Assembly: GCA_024500155.1 (NCBI GenBank)
Contig: CM044867.1
Location: 26,361,632 to 26,425,631, forward strand
Length of the DNA stretch: 64,000 bases
Direction: 5' to 3'
Origin: Chenopodium formosanum
Lineage: Eukaryota > Streptophyta > Magnoliopsida > Caryophyllales > Amaranthaceae
Shown: in pieces, positions 11,724 to 24,312 of the stretch
Layout of the letters: each line of letters starts with the position of its first letter
Position numbering within the stretch: position 1 is the stretch's first letter
Program-made: the position numbers and the translations under genes
Notes under the pieces: generated by a model
The model's input: the letters and a program-made list of their open reading frames with translations, nothing else
The model's database searches: none
Told to the model about the DNA's origin: nothing

Positions 11724-12131
11724 TAAATAAAAATTAAAGGCATTTAAGGTGAAAACCATTACCTGGCCTCATCCTTGGATTATATAATTAATACAGATAA
11801 AATATACGAGTTAAGATAACAAATAGGGTCCAACTTTTTGATAAATATTGTATTTGGGGTCCAACCTTTTTTTTTTTTTTTTTTAACTTTGTTTGAGGTG
11901 TTTAGGTTAGAAATTTTGGTGAGTTAACCTTAGTTTAACTCACCACTAACCTTAGATAAAAAAAGTTACACGCACCCTTGTAAAAGAGAGACCCCTTATC
12001 TAATAAATTTATACCCTTAATGCATTTAATTATAGAAATAGCTAAAAAAATTTATATGAAAATTCCAAATTAACTAATTAATAACAAAAGCTGATACAAT
12101 GTCGAATACATAAACCTCTTTTCCAAATTAA

Positions 12132-12775
12132 CTAGTGAGTGACCCCGGGCATTGCCCCGAGTTGCTACTGTTGTAGACGTACAATCAATAAATTTTTTAG
12201 AAGTCTTTTCAAAACTGCAATTGTCATTGTCAAACCAAAATTGAGTTATTCTTTAAATAAAGTTTTTTTATTTTATAATTGAACCTTGTGGTTTGCACTT
12301 ATATGAATTTTTTTCTATACAAATAACATAGTTGATATTGGCTTAGATGGTTAAATAGTAATATGTGTAATAAGAGGTTTAGGAACGCTTTTTAATATGC
12401 GGAGTACGAAGTAGGGAATAAAGAGTGAAGTAGGAAATAAATATGTGTTTTTTTTGTAATAATTACACCACATGGTTTTAAGTTATATATATTTCTTTTT
12501 CATAATTATAACGTGTTTAATATTTAGCTTAGATGGCTAAAGAGTCAATTTTGTTGTAAGTGGTTTGGGGTTCAAATCCTCTTATGATCATTTTTTTTAT
12601 TTAGTGATGGTGTGGTATGTGGAGATGTTGGGTAGGTGACATGGCACCGTCAAATGTTTGTGAAGTGACGTGGCGTCATGAATTGTTGGTGAAGTGACGT
12701 GGCGTAATTTGGAAGAGGCTACGTGGCGCATAGACGTTTTTATAAACGCCTTTTAATATATTAGTATAAATATGA
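12132..12775 (-). mobile_element. Non-autonomous Helitron, minus strand
   Basis: Read on the minus strand it starts TCATATTTATACTAATATAT after an A. It ends with a GC-rich hairpin (CTCGGGGCAATGCCCGGG) a few bases before CTAG, followed by T. Start TC, a hairpin near the 3' end, CTRR and insertion between A and T are the Helitron hallmarks. Length is 644 bp with no helicase. Near its 5' end it carries three ACGTGGCG words in GTGACGTGGCG-type repeats. Confidence 0.8.
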
Positions 12776-13502
12776 TTCTATAAATTACTATGAATAATTT
12801 AGACACTTTTATAAAAAAAATTCATTTGACAAAAACACTTTTATTAAACTAAAATCATACAAAAATAATCTGATTTTATTTCAAACGATAAAATATTTTA
12901 GTAATGCTTCCTGAGTTTAGTACTTTATGAAAATAAATATCTTTCATAAAAAAATAATTAATATCATAATAATTATTTACAAAATAATTTTTATTTGTTT
13001 GATGTATCTGAATTTACTAAAAATAAGGGGGTGCGATAAAACCTCCAAATTTTTTGTACAATAACGGGACATTTCATTTATGCATTTTTTTTAACTATTA
13101 AAATCTAAGTTTATAAAATAGGAATCATACGGAGTATGTGATTAAATTTGTTTCGAATCTTAGTTATATTAAAAAGGTTTTACAATTAATTTAATTCATT
13201 GTACTATTATAAATATTACACTTTTAATTAGTAAAAAATTGTCTAAAAGAATTGTGAAATATTACAAAATTTATTTTCTTCTAAATTTATTGAAATGAAG
13301 CATGAATTATTATTAAAGAACTATTTAGCTAATTAAATATGTATTTTAAAAGTGTGCTAACACTACAAAAAAAATTAAGTTAAATTATCATTAATAATAA
13401 AAAGTATACATTTAATTAAATCTCACCGGAAAAACTATTCTAGACCCCGAACACTAAGTAAAAAAAAAAAAGTTCAACCCCGACCACAATATCAATCATC
13501 AA
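12776..13502. other. Non-coding AT-rich DNA between two Helitrons
   Basis: No gene recognised. Contains the second copy of the 20-bp word GGGGGTGCGATAAAACCTCC at 13027-13046. Confidence 0.5.
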
Positions 13503-13824
13503 TCAATAACTATATACTAAAAGACACACCAGCAATGACACGTGTCATCTCCTGGTGTGTCCTTAGTTTTTTTTTTCTTTTTTTTTTTGAAAAAAATTAT
13601 ATTTAAGAAACAAATCTTTACATATATAATATTGTAATAATATCTTATGGTGTGTAATAGAAGATTTGATGTATCATATCCTTCCCAATAAAACATATTA
13701 ACAATTTTAAAGTTAAGCAATACAATAAAAATATTCTTAACGTAATTGATGTATGGAGGTTTTTTTTTTTTAGAATGTACTATGTTGTGTCAATAAAAAA
13801 ATGTACTACATTTATTATAACAAG

Positions 13825-13914
<90 letters not shown>

Positions 13915-14209
13915 CTTGAATTTATTTATTTTTCAAAATTATGAAGCTATAAGTTTTAACAATGAAATGTGAATATCAAATCAACAAACGATACTTTTGT
14001 TATTTCCTTAAATAATTTATGATTAAAATTTTAATCAATTAATGGACACTCCAATAATACTTAGTGTGATTTTTTTTCCTACCATTTCTTTTGTCTTTAG
14101 CATTTAATTAATATGAATATAACATATGAAAGTCAAATATTTAATATAATTCTTATTTAAAAAATAGTTATTGAAAATAACCGTGCATGTGGCACGGGAC
14201 CTAACCTAG
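13503..14209 (+). mobile_element. Non-autonomous Helitron, plus strand
   Basis: Starts TCAATAACTATATACTAAAAG and continues into AATGACACGTGTCAT, a frequent Helitron 5' pattern. It ends with the hairpin CCGTGCATGTGGCACGG followed by GACCTAACCTAG and a T. It carries a (TA)n array at about 13829-13912. The same 21-bp start pattern appears again at 63789. Confidence 0.85.
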
Positions 14210-14641
14210 TTTTCTAAAAAGTTGGACCCCAATTATAATCTTAACTCTAAAATATACAGAAGTAATTTTTTTCATATACCATTAAGACTAATTTACTCTC
14301 TTGTCTTCTTATTTCTTGAACAAATAATGTCATTTTGAAGTAGGTTGTTCTTTCCATTCATATTTATTACAAATTATTGTCCCATTGATTTTTTGGGTGC
14401 TTTTAATAATACAAAGGGTGATGATACATGTATAAATATAATTGTATATAGTTGAGAATTACTTCATGATAAATTAAAATCACACGCAAATCGTTATAAT
14501 AAATGGTAATTTAATAATCACTATATTTATCATTTATTTAATACAAATTACATCGTATCATATCATTGATTCATTTAATATGATTCGAATTTTATTTGTT
14601 ATGGAGGTTTATCTTTATTAACTAATTTACACTTTTAGAGT
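14210..14641. other. AT-rich flank left of the large MULE
   Basis: Nothing recognised. The last bases carry the left 11-bp target duplication of the MULE. Confidence 0.5.
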
Positions 14642-14652
14642 TAAATTTCTTA
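14642..14652 (+). repeat. Target site duplication, left copy
   Basis: TAAATTTCTTA, identical to 32605-32615 on the far side of the element. This perfect match is what fixes the element boundaries. Confidence 0.9.
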
Positions 14653-14695
14653 CGAAAAATATTGTGTAGAACGGACTCATGTGAGTCCGTTCTAC
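14653..14695 (+). repeat. Left terminal inverted repeat with palindrome
   Basis: Contains the 20-bp perfect palindrome ACGGACTCATGTGAGTCCGT. It is followed to about 14752 by two copies of a GC-rich word (CGGCCCGCGCGCGGCCCG). The opposite end carries a matching, slightly different palindrome. Confidence 0.8.
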
Positions 14696-14993
14696 TTACC
14701 GGCCCGCGCGCGGCCCGTCTTTTAATAGTTCGGCCCGCGCGCGGCCCGACTATTAATTATCAATCATTTTTTGATTTTTTTTTTTTTAAAAAAAAAACGC
14801 TTCCAACGTTCCGCCTTTCTCCTCCTTCTTCTTCCCCACGTTTTCTGCAGTTACACTCCATTACTCTCAACTTAACTACATTTTCTCTAAAATTTCGCAT
14901 CACTTCTTCATTTTCTAGCTTATATTTGCATGTACTTAATTTTCATTTTTTTTTTTACATAAACCCTAATTTCCGTCTTCCTCACCTACGTTA

Positions 14994-17900
14994 ATGGCTG
15001 GCCTTCCTCCTACTGATGATTCTCCTTTAAAAGTTTATATGAAACGAACTAAACGATCATCAAAACAGCCTCCGAAGATAGTTGAAATGCCAGAAAGGTT
15101 AATAAATTTTTTAGTTATTATTTGCTCATTCGTTTTTTATGAAAACAATTGTCAGTAATTTTTTTTTTATTCTTGTTCTTGTTTTGTAGGGATGATTCAC
15201 AGCATTCTAAGAAGCGTGGTCCTAAACAAGGTTCTAAAAGAAGTCGATCTGTGAGGTGTGATATTCGAAATAAATTCTTTTAAATTCGGAAAAATATTGT
15301 TTTGTATATTCAGATGCACGCCAGGTGTTCGATGAAATGTAAATTGTTGTTTTTACTTTGAATATTCTTGTGTAGGATTTTGTTATTTTTGATGTAATTA
15401 CATTAGTTGTAATTTTGATTATTTTGAGGATTGACTATTATATAGTCAGGAATTATATTATTTATATCAGAAATAAGCATTTTATTATATTATCTTTAAT
15501 TGTATTATTTTATTTTGCTAATAGTATATGTTTTTCAGTATTTAGATATTTTTCATCAGAAATTAAGTTGTTGTTGTCTGTATTCAAATTTATCTTACTC
15601 AGGAATTAGATTTTATAGATCAGGTATTATGATATATTATTCAGAAATAAAATTAACACGGCCAGGTTTAAGATAAAATTAGTCAGGAAATAGATTATAA
15701 TAGTCAGGAGTTGTTATACCAATAAAATTTGCAGTAATTAAATATTTGACAATTTATTATACCCAGGAATTACATTATGTTAGTCAAGAATTAGATAGTT
15801 TTTGTCAGAAAATAGATATGGATAGTTAGTTTAAAAATAATAATATTTAGATACATTACAGCTCGTCAGGTTTTAGATAATATTTGTCAGAATATAGATA
15901 ATAATATTCAGGAATAATAATTTCAATATTTAAATAGAGTAATTAAATTTTTACAATTTATAACATTATTCAGTAATTAGCATATATTAGTCAGGAATTA
16001 GATAATTATTAACAGAAAATAGATATGGATTGTCAGTTTTAGGATAAAAATATTCATATGTATTATAACTTAGTCAGTTTTAAGATAATACTAGTCAGAA
16101 TATAGATAATAATAGTCAGGAATAATAATATCAATATTTAAATAGAGTAATTAAATGTTTTTATATTTATAACATTAGTCAGGAATTAGATAGTTCTTGT
16201 CAGTAAATAGATATGAATAGTCAGTTTACAAATAATAATATTCACATCTATTATAACTCAGTCAGGTTTAAGATAATATTAGTCAGAAAATAGATAATTA
16301 TTCTCAGGAATTGTAATATCAGTATTTATATAGAGTAATTAAATGTTTTAAAATTTATAACACTCAGGAATTAACATATATTAGTCAGGAATTAGATAGT
16401 TATTGTCAGAAAATAGATATGGATAGTCAGTTTTAGGATAATAATAGTCAGTCAGGTTTAAGATAATATTAGTCAGGAAATAGATAATTAGAGTCAGGAA
16501 TTATAATATCAACATTACATACAGTAATTATATATTTTAAATTTTATAATAGTCAGGAATTAAATGTTTTAAAAGATAATTATGCTAAGAAAATAACATA
16601 ATTTTTTTCAGGAATATGTGTGTCTTATTCATGTTTTTTATTTTTCAGTGCTCTTAATGAAGATGATATTTCAGACCTTGAAATTGGTGCTAAATCTGGT
16701 CCTGGTTATCTTTGTACAATTATGGAAGATTTTAGTGATGAGCAAAAGAAGGATGTTATACACATTGGTTTTGGTGGATTGCTTCAAATGAATTTGCAGG
16801 ACAATATCAGTCATCAGTTGTACAACTATATAGTAACTCATTTTAATCCTCATGCTAGAAATCTTATTGTTGGTAAAAAGGAACATGCAATTCATATTGA
16901 TAGTTCTGATATTGCTGATGTGTTGGGTATTCCTTTTACTGATATACCTGTGAAAGAGATTTCTAAAATGAAGAAATCAATCAATCCTGATGAATATTTG
17001 AAGATAGAGTGGAGGAGGTTCTTGGGTTTGGATTTAGAGGATGACTCTGAACAGGGAAATGAATCTGAAGCACAGAATCAAAAGAAGAGGAAAACAGAAG
17101 AAAAAGCTGTTCAGGGTAGGAAGAAGAAGAAGACATATGTCAATATTATTACTTATAAGATGATGTTTGAGAGATATAGAGATGGTGGTGCTGATTTTAA
17201 AAAGCTATTTGTTATGTTTGCTGTGTCTACATTTTTTGCTCCAATTGCTGATAAGTCTCCTAATTTTAATATCATCAAGTCTTTAGAAGATGTGCGTTTC
17301 ATTAAGGCTTTCAACTGGTCTGGTTATGTTATGGACTTCTTATGTGCGTCAATAACAGATTTTCAAGCCTTTGTTTTGAAAAAAAAGCAAGGGAAGGAGT
17401 TGAAGACAAAATCTAAACAAGTAAATGGCTGTCTAGTTGCTTTTGTAATTGCACTTTTACAAAAGTTTGAGTTTGGGACAACTTTACATCGCAAGCCGTT
17501 TATTTCGAATTGGACCTGTGAAACTTTGAACCAGAGGATTAAGTCTGTTGCTGAAAATATGGATTATGGTACTGTGAGACTGTACCCTGCTGCTTCACCA
17601 AAACAATATATTGGCAAATCTAAACAGGCTCTTCTTAAAACTTTAATGCTTGACAGTATTGAGTTTAAGATTGAAGACAGTGATGAAGATGAATATTTGG
17701 ATCAAAATAAGGAAAAAAAGAAGGAAGATCAGGTTGTACAATCAACTAGCTTTGAATTGAAGGATATAGATGACAAAGCTAGATATGTAATGTACAAGAT
17801 TCCCAAAGAGTTTCCTACTGATGCTGAAATTGATAATATGGATATCGATGTAAGTTTAAACTGCCATCTTTTATTACATTTTTAGATTTTTTATTATTTG

Positions 17901-20900
17901 CTCTCTTTAATTAGAAATTAGAATACTTATATCATGAATAATAAACTGTTATCAGACTATTCAACATTAATAATTTCAGTTAGAAAGTAGAATACTTTTA
18001 TCAGGAATAATAAATTGTTAGTCAAGAATATGGTAACTTTTGTCAGGAAATTAAATTAATATATTAAAGTTGTTGATTTGATAATGTATAATTATTGTCA
18101 GGATTTAACATTATATTATCAGGAATTATGTACTTTGTATCAGAAATTAGCATTTTCTGATATTTTATTTTGATTTTAGTATATGTTTTTTAGGATTTAA
18201 ATTCTTTTCATCAGAAATTAAGTTGTATTTGTCGGCAATAAGAAACTATTAGTCAGTAATAAGAAACTATCAGTCAGGAATATTGTAAATTTGGTCAGGA
18301 AATGAAATTAATATATTAAGTTTATTGTTGATTTATTTACTTTGTTGTAATTTGGCAATGCATTATTATTGCCAGGATTTTCTACCACATACTATCAGGA
18401 ATTATATATACTTTCTATCAGAAATTAGCATTATCTAATATTATACTTAAATTTATTGATTTATTTTGATTAGTATCAGTTTGCCAGGATTTAATTTCCT
18501 TTCATCAGAAATTAAGTTGTTTGTCAAAAATAAAAAACTATAGTCAGGAATAACATAAACCCCTCTCAGAAATTAGATTACTATTATCAGCAATAAGAAT
18601 TATGTTATTTTTTTACATTTTACTAATAAGAAACTATTAGTCAGGAATAACAATTATGTTCCTTTTATACATTTTACTTATTTATATTTTATTTTATTTG
18701 TTGATTAGCCTGTGAAGAAGAAAATGATGAAATTCGGTCGAGATTTGAAGATTGTATCAGAGAATCAAATAGACTTTGCTATTGATTTGAAGGATGAAGC
18801 AAAATCATATTCACAAGAATCTCAATCTCAAGGAGAGGATGATTACTATTCAAATCCTGAATTTTTAGCAAAAATTGATGCAATAGTTGAAGCTGCAATG
18901 CAGACTAAAACTTTAGCTACTGATTTGGATCAGTTTGATAAAACAAAACTTAAATCTGATGCAATTGTAAGTTTGATTATATTTATTATCATTTTTTTAT
19001 ACTTAGTAAAATCATATTAGATATATATCTGATATTATTCTTTATTTTGTATAGGTGAATGATGTTATTTCTGATCTTGGTTTGCAAGAAGATCTAATTG
19101 AAGATGCAGAGCAGAATTTAGAGGATGCAAACCAAGGAATTATGGAGCCAGAAAAAGAAGCAGAAGATCTTGGTTTGAATAATGTTCAAGGAAGTGATGT
19201 TGAAATCACAATCACAGAACCCGAATTAGCTGAAGGCACAACACCATCAGAAAAAGAGGTGCATTCAGTTAGTAATGAAGGTCTATTTAGTTCCACATCA
19301 CCTCCAAGAACACCAAAGAAAGCCAAAGGACTCAATGAATTTTATACATCTGCTATGAATGAGAATCAGGCTAGGCTTGTGCAAGAAGGGAGGAGTTTTA
19401 TCAAGGGAGATACTTCTTTGCCTAAATTTAATTTAATTACTCCTACTCCTCCTACTTCTCAAGATACACCAGTATCCCAAGAAGAAAATGCACAAGTTAC
19501 TGAAAAAGAAGAAGTTCAAGAAACTTCTGAAAAAGAAAATGATAAAAACAAAGAAGATAACAGCACATCTAAGGTGTAATATTTGTATTTTAACTCAATA
19601 ATTTATTTTAATAGTTATTGTATTTAACTAACATATTTTATATAAATAAATGTGTTTATTATTCTATATTATTGTATTTATTTTTATTTGTATTATTCAT
19701 ATGCTTTCAGGTTTTTTCTAAATCTGATGATGTTATTCAGTCTAAAGCTACAGAGGAACTTGCTTTAGCTATTTATCAAGGTCATCAGGTAATGGTTTAT
19801 GTCAAAAATTATATATTTTTTTAAGGAATACTGATTGAATTAGAATAAGATTGAGTAAGTCAGGAATAAGATTGTCTTTTTCAGGAATTAAATTACTTAT
19901 ATCAGGAATTACATTGTTTATGTTAGGAATTTGATTGAGTTAGTCAGGAATAAACTTGTTGTATTCAGGAATTATGTTGAGTTAATCAGAAATTAAATTG
20001 AGTTCATCAGGAATAAACTAGTCACTATTATTGTGGTAGTCAGGAATTAAATTGTGTTATTCAGGAATACTGATTGAATTAGAATAAGATTGAGTAAGTC
20101 AGGAATAAAATTGTCTTTTTCAGGAATTAAATTACTTATATCAGGAATTACATTGTTTATGTTAGGAATTTGATTGAGTTAGTCAGGAATAAACTTGTTG
20201 TATTCAGGAATTATGTTGAGTTAATCAGAAATTAAATTGAGTTCATCAGGAATAAACTAGTCACTATTATTGTGGTAGTCAGGAATTAAATTGTGTTAGT
20301 CAGGAATAAACTTGTGGAAGTCAGGAATTAGATTGTATTATTCAGGAATAAACTAACCTTGGTCAAGAATTAACTTGTCATTGTCAGGAAATAGTTTTTG
20401 TTAGTCAGGAATAAACTTGTCATAGTCACTATTATTGTGGTAGTCAGGAATTAAATTGTGTTAGTCAGGAATAAACTTGTGAAGGTCAGGAATTAGATTG
20501 TATTATTCAGGAATAAACTAACCTTGGTCAGGAATTAACTTGTCATTGTCAGGAAATAGTTTTTGTTAAACTTGTCATAGTCAGGAAATTAAATTACTTT
20601 TATTATGATTTATATTATGTAGTATAGATTATTATTGTCATGGTTTAGAAGACTTTTGTTTGATATATATATATTTTTTTCTTGTAGGAAGAACAACCTC
20701 AGCCTAGGGATGCATGTGCTGTTTTAGAATTGCTGAGGAATAAAACTGTTGCTGTTGAATCTATTCCTATTCCCATTGTTTCTATACCTTTGGACTCTCC
20801 TACTGTTGCTACTGGTGACATTATTCAGATAGATAAAACTCCTGCTCCTCCTAGTATTGATGATACATACATTGATTTAATTGATGTTGATAGAATTCAT

Positions 20901-22940
20901 GAAATAAAGGAAAGGCAGGAGGAGAGATTGGTAGCAGCAGCTGGCGGTTTAGATTGGGTTCTACCACCTATTCACAAGATTCCAATTCAGATGAAAGACA
21001 AGATTGTGTGTAGGAATTTGCAAGAAAACAAGCCATTGTATCTAAAAAGATTGATTGAACATGAATTATACATGTGTGATTACTTGTTTTTTATGCACTA
21101 TTTTGAGGAGCTTGAGTTAGATCCTACTGGTGAGGATGAGGGAGTTAAGAGGCGTAACGACAGTCTTTACGTAAAGGATATAGGTACTGTTATCTGTCAG
21201 TTTCCCACTGAAGATCCTGGACAGAGTGATCTTATTTTGGTAAAGGAGGAGTTCTGTTCCCTTCGTCCGTCTGAGTGGGTTAATTCTGCTATTCATGATA
21301 CTTGGGCTACTGTGCTCAACATTGAAGAGTGTAAAATAACTGACAGAGGAGTTTTTCAGTATAAAAGATTTGTTTTTCAAACTGAAGTTGGTGTAAGTTT
21401 TTTTTTCCTTTCTTTACTTCATTCAGAAACCAATTTTATTTATAATATTCTGTATTTAATATAATTTTTTGTTTTGTAGAATGTTACCTGGAGGTACTTA
21501 GAAAAAAGGGCAGTTTACAGAAAAGAAGTTGCTAACATAAAGGAAAAGGAGGCAATTTTGAAAACTTTGAAAAACCCAGTGGAGTATAATAAGTTTAAAG
21601 AGAAATTGTTAAAAATGGAGATGGATTGTACATTGAATATGCATAGAGGTGAGGACATTTATGACTGCATTAGCAACTGGGTTAGGCGTTTTCCTTCATT
21701 CAACATAGCCGAAGCCGATTTGGTAAATTTTTAACTTTATTTCTTCTTTATATATTGTATATTCAGGAATAAGCTAAACCTAGTATGATTCAAGCTTTTA
21801 TTAGTCAGATTTTATATTATTTTAAGTCAGGAATTATATTACTATAATCAGGAAACAATTTATTTATGTTAGTAATTAAACTGTGTTAGTAAGGAAAAAA
21901 TATTATATAGTTAGGAATTAAATTGTTTTAGTCAGGAATAATATTGTTTTAGCCAGGAATAAAATTGTTTTAGTCAGGAAAAAAATTGTGTTAGTCAGTT
22001 ATAAAATTTTGTAAGTCAGGAATATAAATGTTTTACTCAGATAATATGATCTTTTAATCTGTTATTTGGTTCTTTTATTCAGTTAACAAATGTATTACTT
22101 ATTGTGAAAATTATGTTTTATTTATTTTGCAGCTATTCTTTCCCATCGCGTTCGATAATCATCATACTCTGCTGGTTTTCAATTTCATTGATGGTATTGG
22201 TCCAAGAATAGATTGGATAAATAACAGGACTGATATTGATCGAGATAGATTAAATGGAATAGACAGAGTGCTGGTAAGCTAATTTTAAATTAAATTTGTG
22301 AAAATTATATTTTTAGATGCTTTTAAATTTTATAATTTATATATTTATAATTACAGATTAGAGCTGTTGGTATCTTTCTGAAAAAGCATGAACATCGACA
22401 TGGTGACATAAACTTGGAAGAATTGGATTGGCATGAACCTAAGTTTACATGGCAAACAAGCCATGAAAATGAGGATTGTGGCCTTTTTACATTAATGTGT
22501 ATGAAAAAGTACAATGGTGTATCTGGAGGTCTTGTCGATTTGAAATATGTAAGTATTTTTTCTCCTTTGTTTTTGGATTTATAACTACTGTTTTTTAGTG
22601 TTCTTATATTGTTTTTTATATAAATTTATAGAAGCAAAATCGGAAGATATATAGATGCCAACTTGCTTATCAAATGGCTACAAGAGAAGAGAATATTTTG
22701 CGGAAGAAATTGTGGAATGATTGCATTGAGTTTTCAATTAACAAGCTTAAAATTTGGAAAGCTCAACCTGCAAGAAAGAAGCTAGAGGCCAAATATCAAA
22801 AAGAAAAGGAAGCCATTGAAAGGGAAAAAGAGAGGCAGTGGAAGTTGATGCAAAAACAAAAAGAAAAAGATGAAAAAGAGAAGCAGCAATTGGAAATTGA
22901 TCAACAACTTCAGAAAAATGAAGAGGAAGAGGAAGATTAG
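14994..22940 (+). CDS. Ulp1/C48-type SUMO protease-like protein of the MULE, 11 exons, 1271 aa
   Basis: Model exons: 14994-15097, 15190-15255, 16649-17849, 18709-18966, 19055-19573, 19711-19788, 20688-21392, 21480-21722, 22133-22273, 22357-22548, 22632-22940. All junctions are GT-AG, phases agree, and the sum (3816 bp) is open to one stop. The C-terminal domain (about residues 1059-1170) shows the cysteine-protease order: His1068/1069 in FDNHH, Asp1085, Gln1138 and Cys1146 in EDCGLFTLMCMK, spaced as in Ulp1. The N-terminal third has a GFGGLL...VLGIPF block like the plant-mobile or DUF1985-type region often joined to transposon Ulp1 domains. Lys/Glu-rich linkers and a charged C-terminal coiled coil complete it. 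Known: Ulp1 enzymes cleave SUMO from proteins, and KI-MULEs carry such genes. Whether this one is active, or acts on host silencing, is unproven. Confidence 0.88.
15256..16648 (+). repeat. TCAGGAAT motif array, intron 2 of the Ulp1-like gene
   Basis: From about 15420 the intron is a run of variants of AGTCAGGAATTAGATAxTxx, with TCAGG words every 20-30 bp. The flanking exons lack it. Subunits such as 'ttaagataatattagtcag' recur as higher-order blocks of about 250 bp. Confidence 0.85.
17850..18708 (+). repeat. TCAGGAAT motif array, intron 3 of the Ulp1-like gene
   Basis: Same motif family in the same orientation (TATCAGGAATTA, AGTCAGGAATAA), with a higher-order repeat of about 250-300 bp. The motif stops before the acceptor at 18708. 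Confidence 0.85.
19825..20600 (+). repeat. TCAGGAAT motif array with 239-bp and 165-bp tandem duplications (intron 6)
   Basis: The densest and most regular array. A 239-bp block starting GGAATACTGATTGAATTAG at 19825 is repeated at 20064 almost without change. A second unit beginning TCACTATTATTGTGGTAGTC at 20261 recurs at 20426, 165 bp on. Inside the blocks TCAGGAAT words fall every 20-24 bp. Confidence 0.9.
21755..22085 (+). repeat. TCAGGAAT motif array, intron 8 of the Ulp1-like gene
   Basis: A shorter array of the same motif (AGTCAGGAATAAxATTGTTTT) filling the intron between exons 8 and 9. The three shortest introns nearby (21393-21479, 22274-22356, 22549-22631) lack it. Confidence 0.8.
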
Positions 22941-22974
22941 ATTTTTTTTTTTAAACAATTAATCATACATGTAC

Positions 22975-23006
<32 letters not shown>

Positions 23007-23089
23007 GTAGTTAGGCATTATTTTTCTTTTGTATAGATACTTATATATGTATATATTTTCTATTAAATCCGTTTTCTGTTAATCATACA

Positions 23090-24235
23090 TCTATATATTA
23101 GTCATATATTAAACTACTTGTGTCAGAAATTAATATCAAATTTTAATTTTAAAAATTTTAAATATCAAACTTAAAATGAATAAAATGTTTGTCATAAATT
23201 AAATTACTCTTCTCAGAAATTACTTTATTTATTTTAGCAATAAATTTCTTTTGGTTAAGAATAAAATTTTGTTGGTCAGGAATAAATTTGAGTCAGTCAA
23301 CAATAAACTTCATTTAGACAGGAATTAAGTTGAGTTACTCAGGAATAAACTTGAGTTAATCAGAATTTAGTTTTTTTAAATCAGGAATAGAGTTGAGTCT
23401 GTCAGGAATAATTTTGAGATAATCAGGAAATAGATTTTTTAAATCAGGAATAGAGTTCAGTCTGTCAGAAAAAAACTTGGGTTAGTCAGGCATAAGATTT
23501 TTAAAGTCAGGAATGATATTGTGTTAGCCAGTAATACAATTAGTTTACTTAAGAATAATATTCTAGAAGTCAAGAATTAAGTCAGGAATTAAATTTCGAT
23601 TATCAGAAATTAAAATGTAATAGTCAGTAATAAAATTGAGTTATCACAAATTAAATCAGGCATGAAACTGTGTAAATCAGGATTAAAATTAGTTTAGTCA
23701 GGAATAAAATTAGATTTTTAAAGTCAGGGATAAACTTCAGTTACTCAGCAATAAGATTTTTAAAGTCAGTAATAAAGTAAGGTTAGTCAGGCATAACATT
23801 TATCTGATCAGAAAATAAAATAATTTTTTTCAGAAGTAAAATCAAACCTCAAAATGGCAAAATATAGTATTGTTTAGACAAGAATAAACTTGAATTAGTC
23901 AGGAATAAACTTAAGTTAATCAGGATTAAGATTTTTTTAATCAGGAATAGAGTTGAGTCAGTCAGGAATAAACTTGAGTTAGTCAGGAATAAGATGTTTA
24001 TAATCAGGAATTAAAATGAGTTAGTCTGTGATACAATTAGTTTATTTAAGAATAAGATTCTAGAAGTCAAGAACTAACTCAGGAATTAAAACTCGTTTAT
24101 CAGAAATTAAAATGTAATAGTCAGTAATAAAATTGAGTTATCAAAAATTAAATCAGGCATGAATTGTGGAAATCAGGATTAAAATTAGTTTAATCAGGAG
24201 TAATCAAACCCCAAAATGGCAAAATATAGTATTGT
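23090..24235 (+). repeat. TCAGGAAT motif array between the convergent MULE genes
   Basis: Fills the gap between the protease stop (22940) and the transposase stop (24313). A T-run lies at 22980-23006. A block of about 500 bp around 23330-23700 recurs in altered form at 23890-24230 ('aatagagttgagtc...gtcaggaata', 'tctagaagtcaagaa'). Confidence 0.85.
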
Positions 24236-24312
24236 TTACAATTATCTTGAATAATAAAATAAAAAAGTTGAAGATTGACTTTATGATAGGAGAAGGCAGC
24301 AATAGGGATAAA

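Noticed and set aside
13775..13972. Open frame reading through the TA array
   Set aside because: A microsatellite translation (IYIY repeats), not a gene.
14662..14994. 110-codon frame at the left MULE end
   Set aside because: It overlaps the terminal repeat, the GC-rich island and the 5' UTR of the protease gene; its Met precedes the terminal palindrome.
16671..16895. Minus-strand frame in protease exon 3
   Set aside because: Shadow of the coding exon in another frame.
15420..24235. TCAGGAAT arrays considered as a CRISPR-like array
   Set aside because: Eukaryotic context, degenerate repeats, no unique equal-length spacers; it is a motif array in introns.
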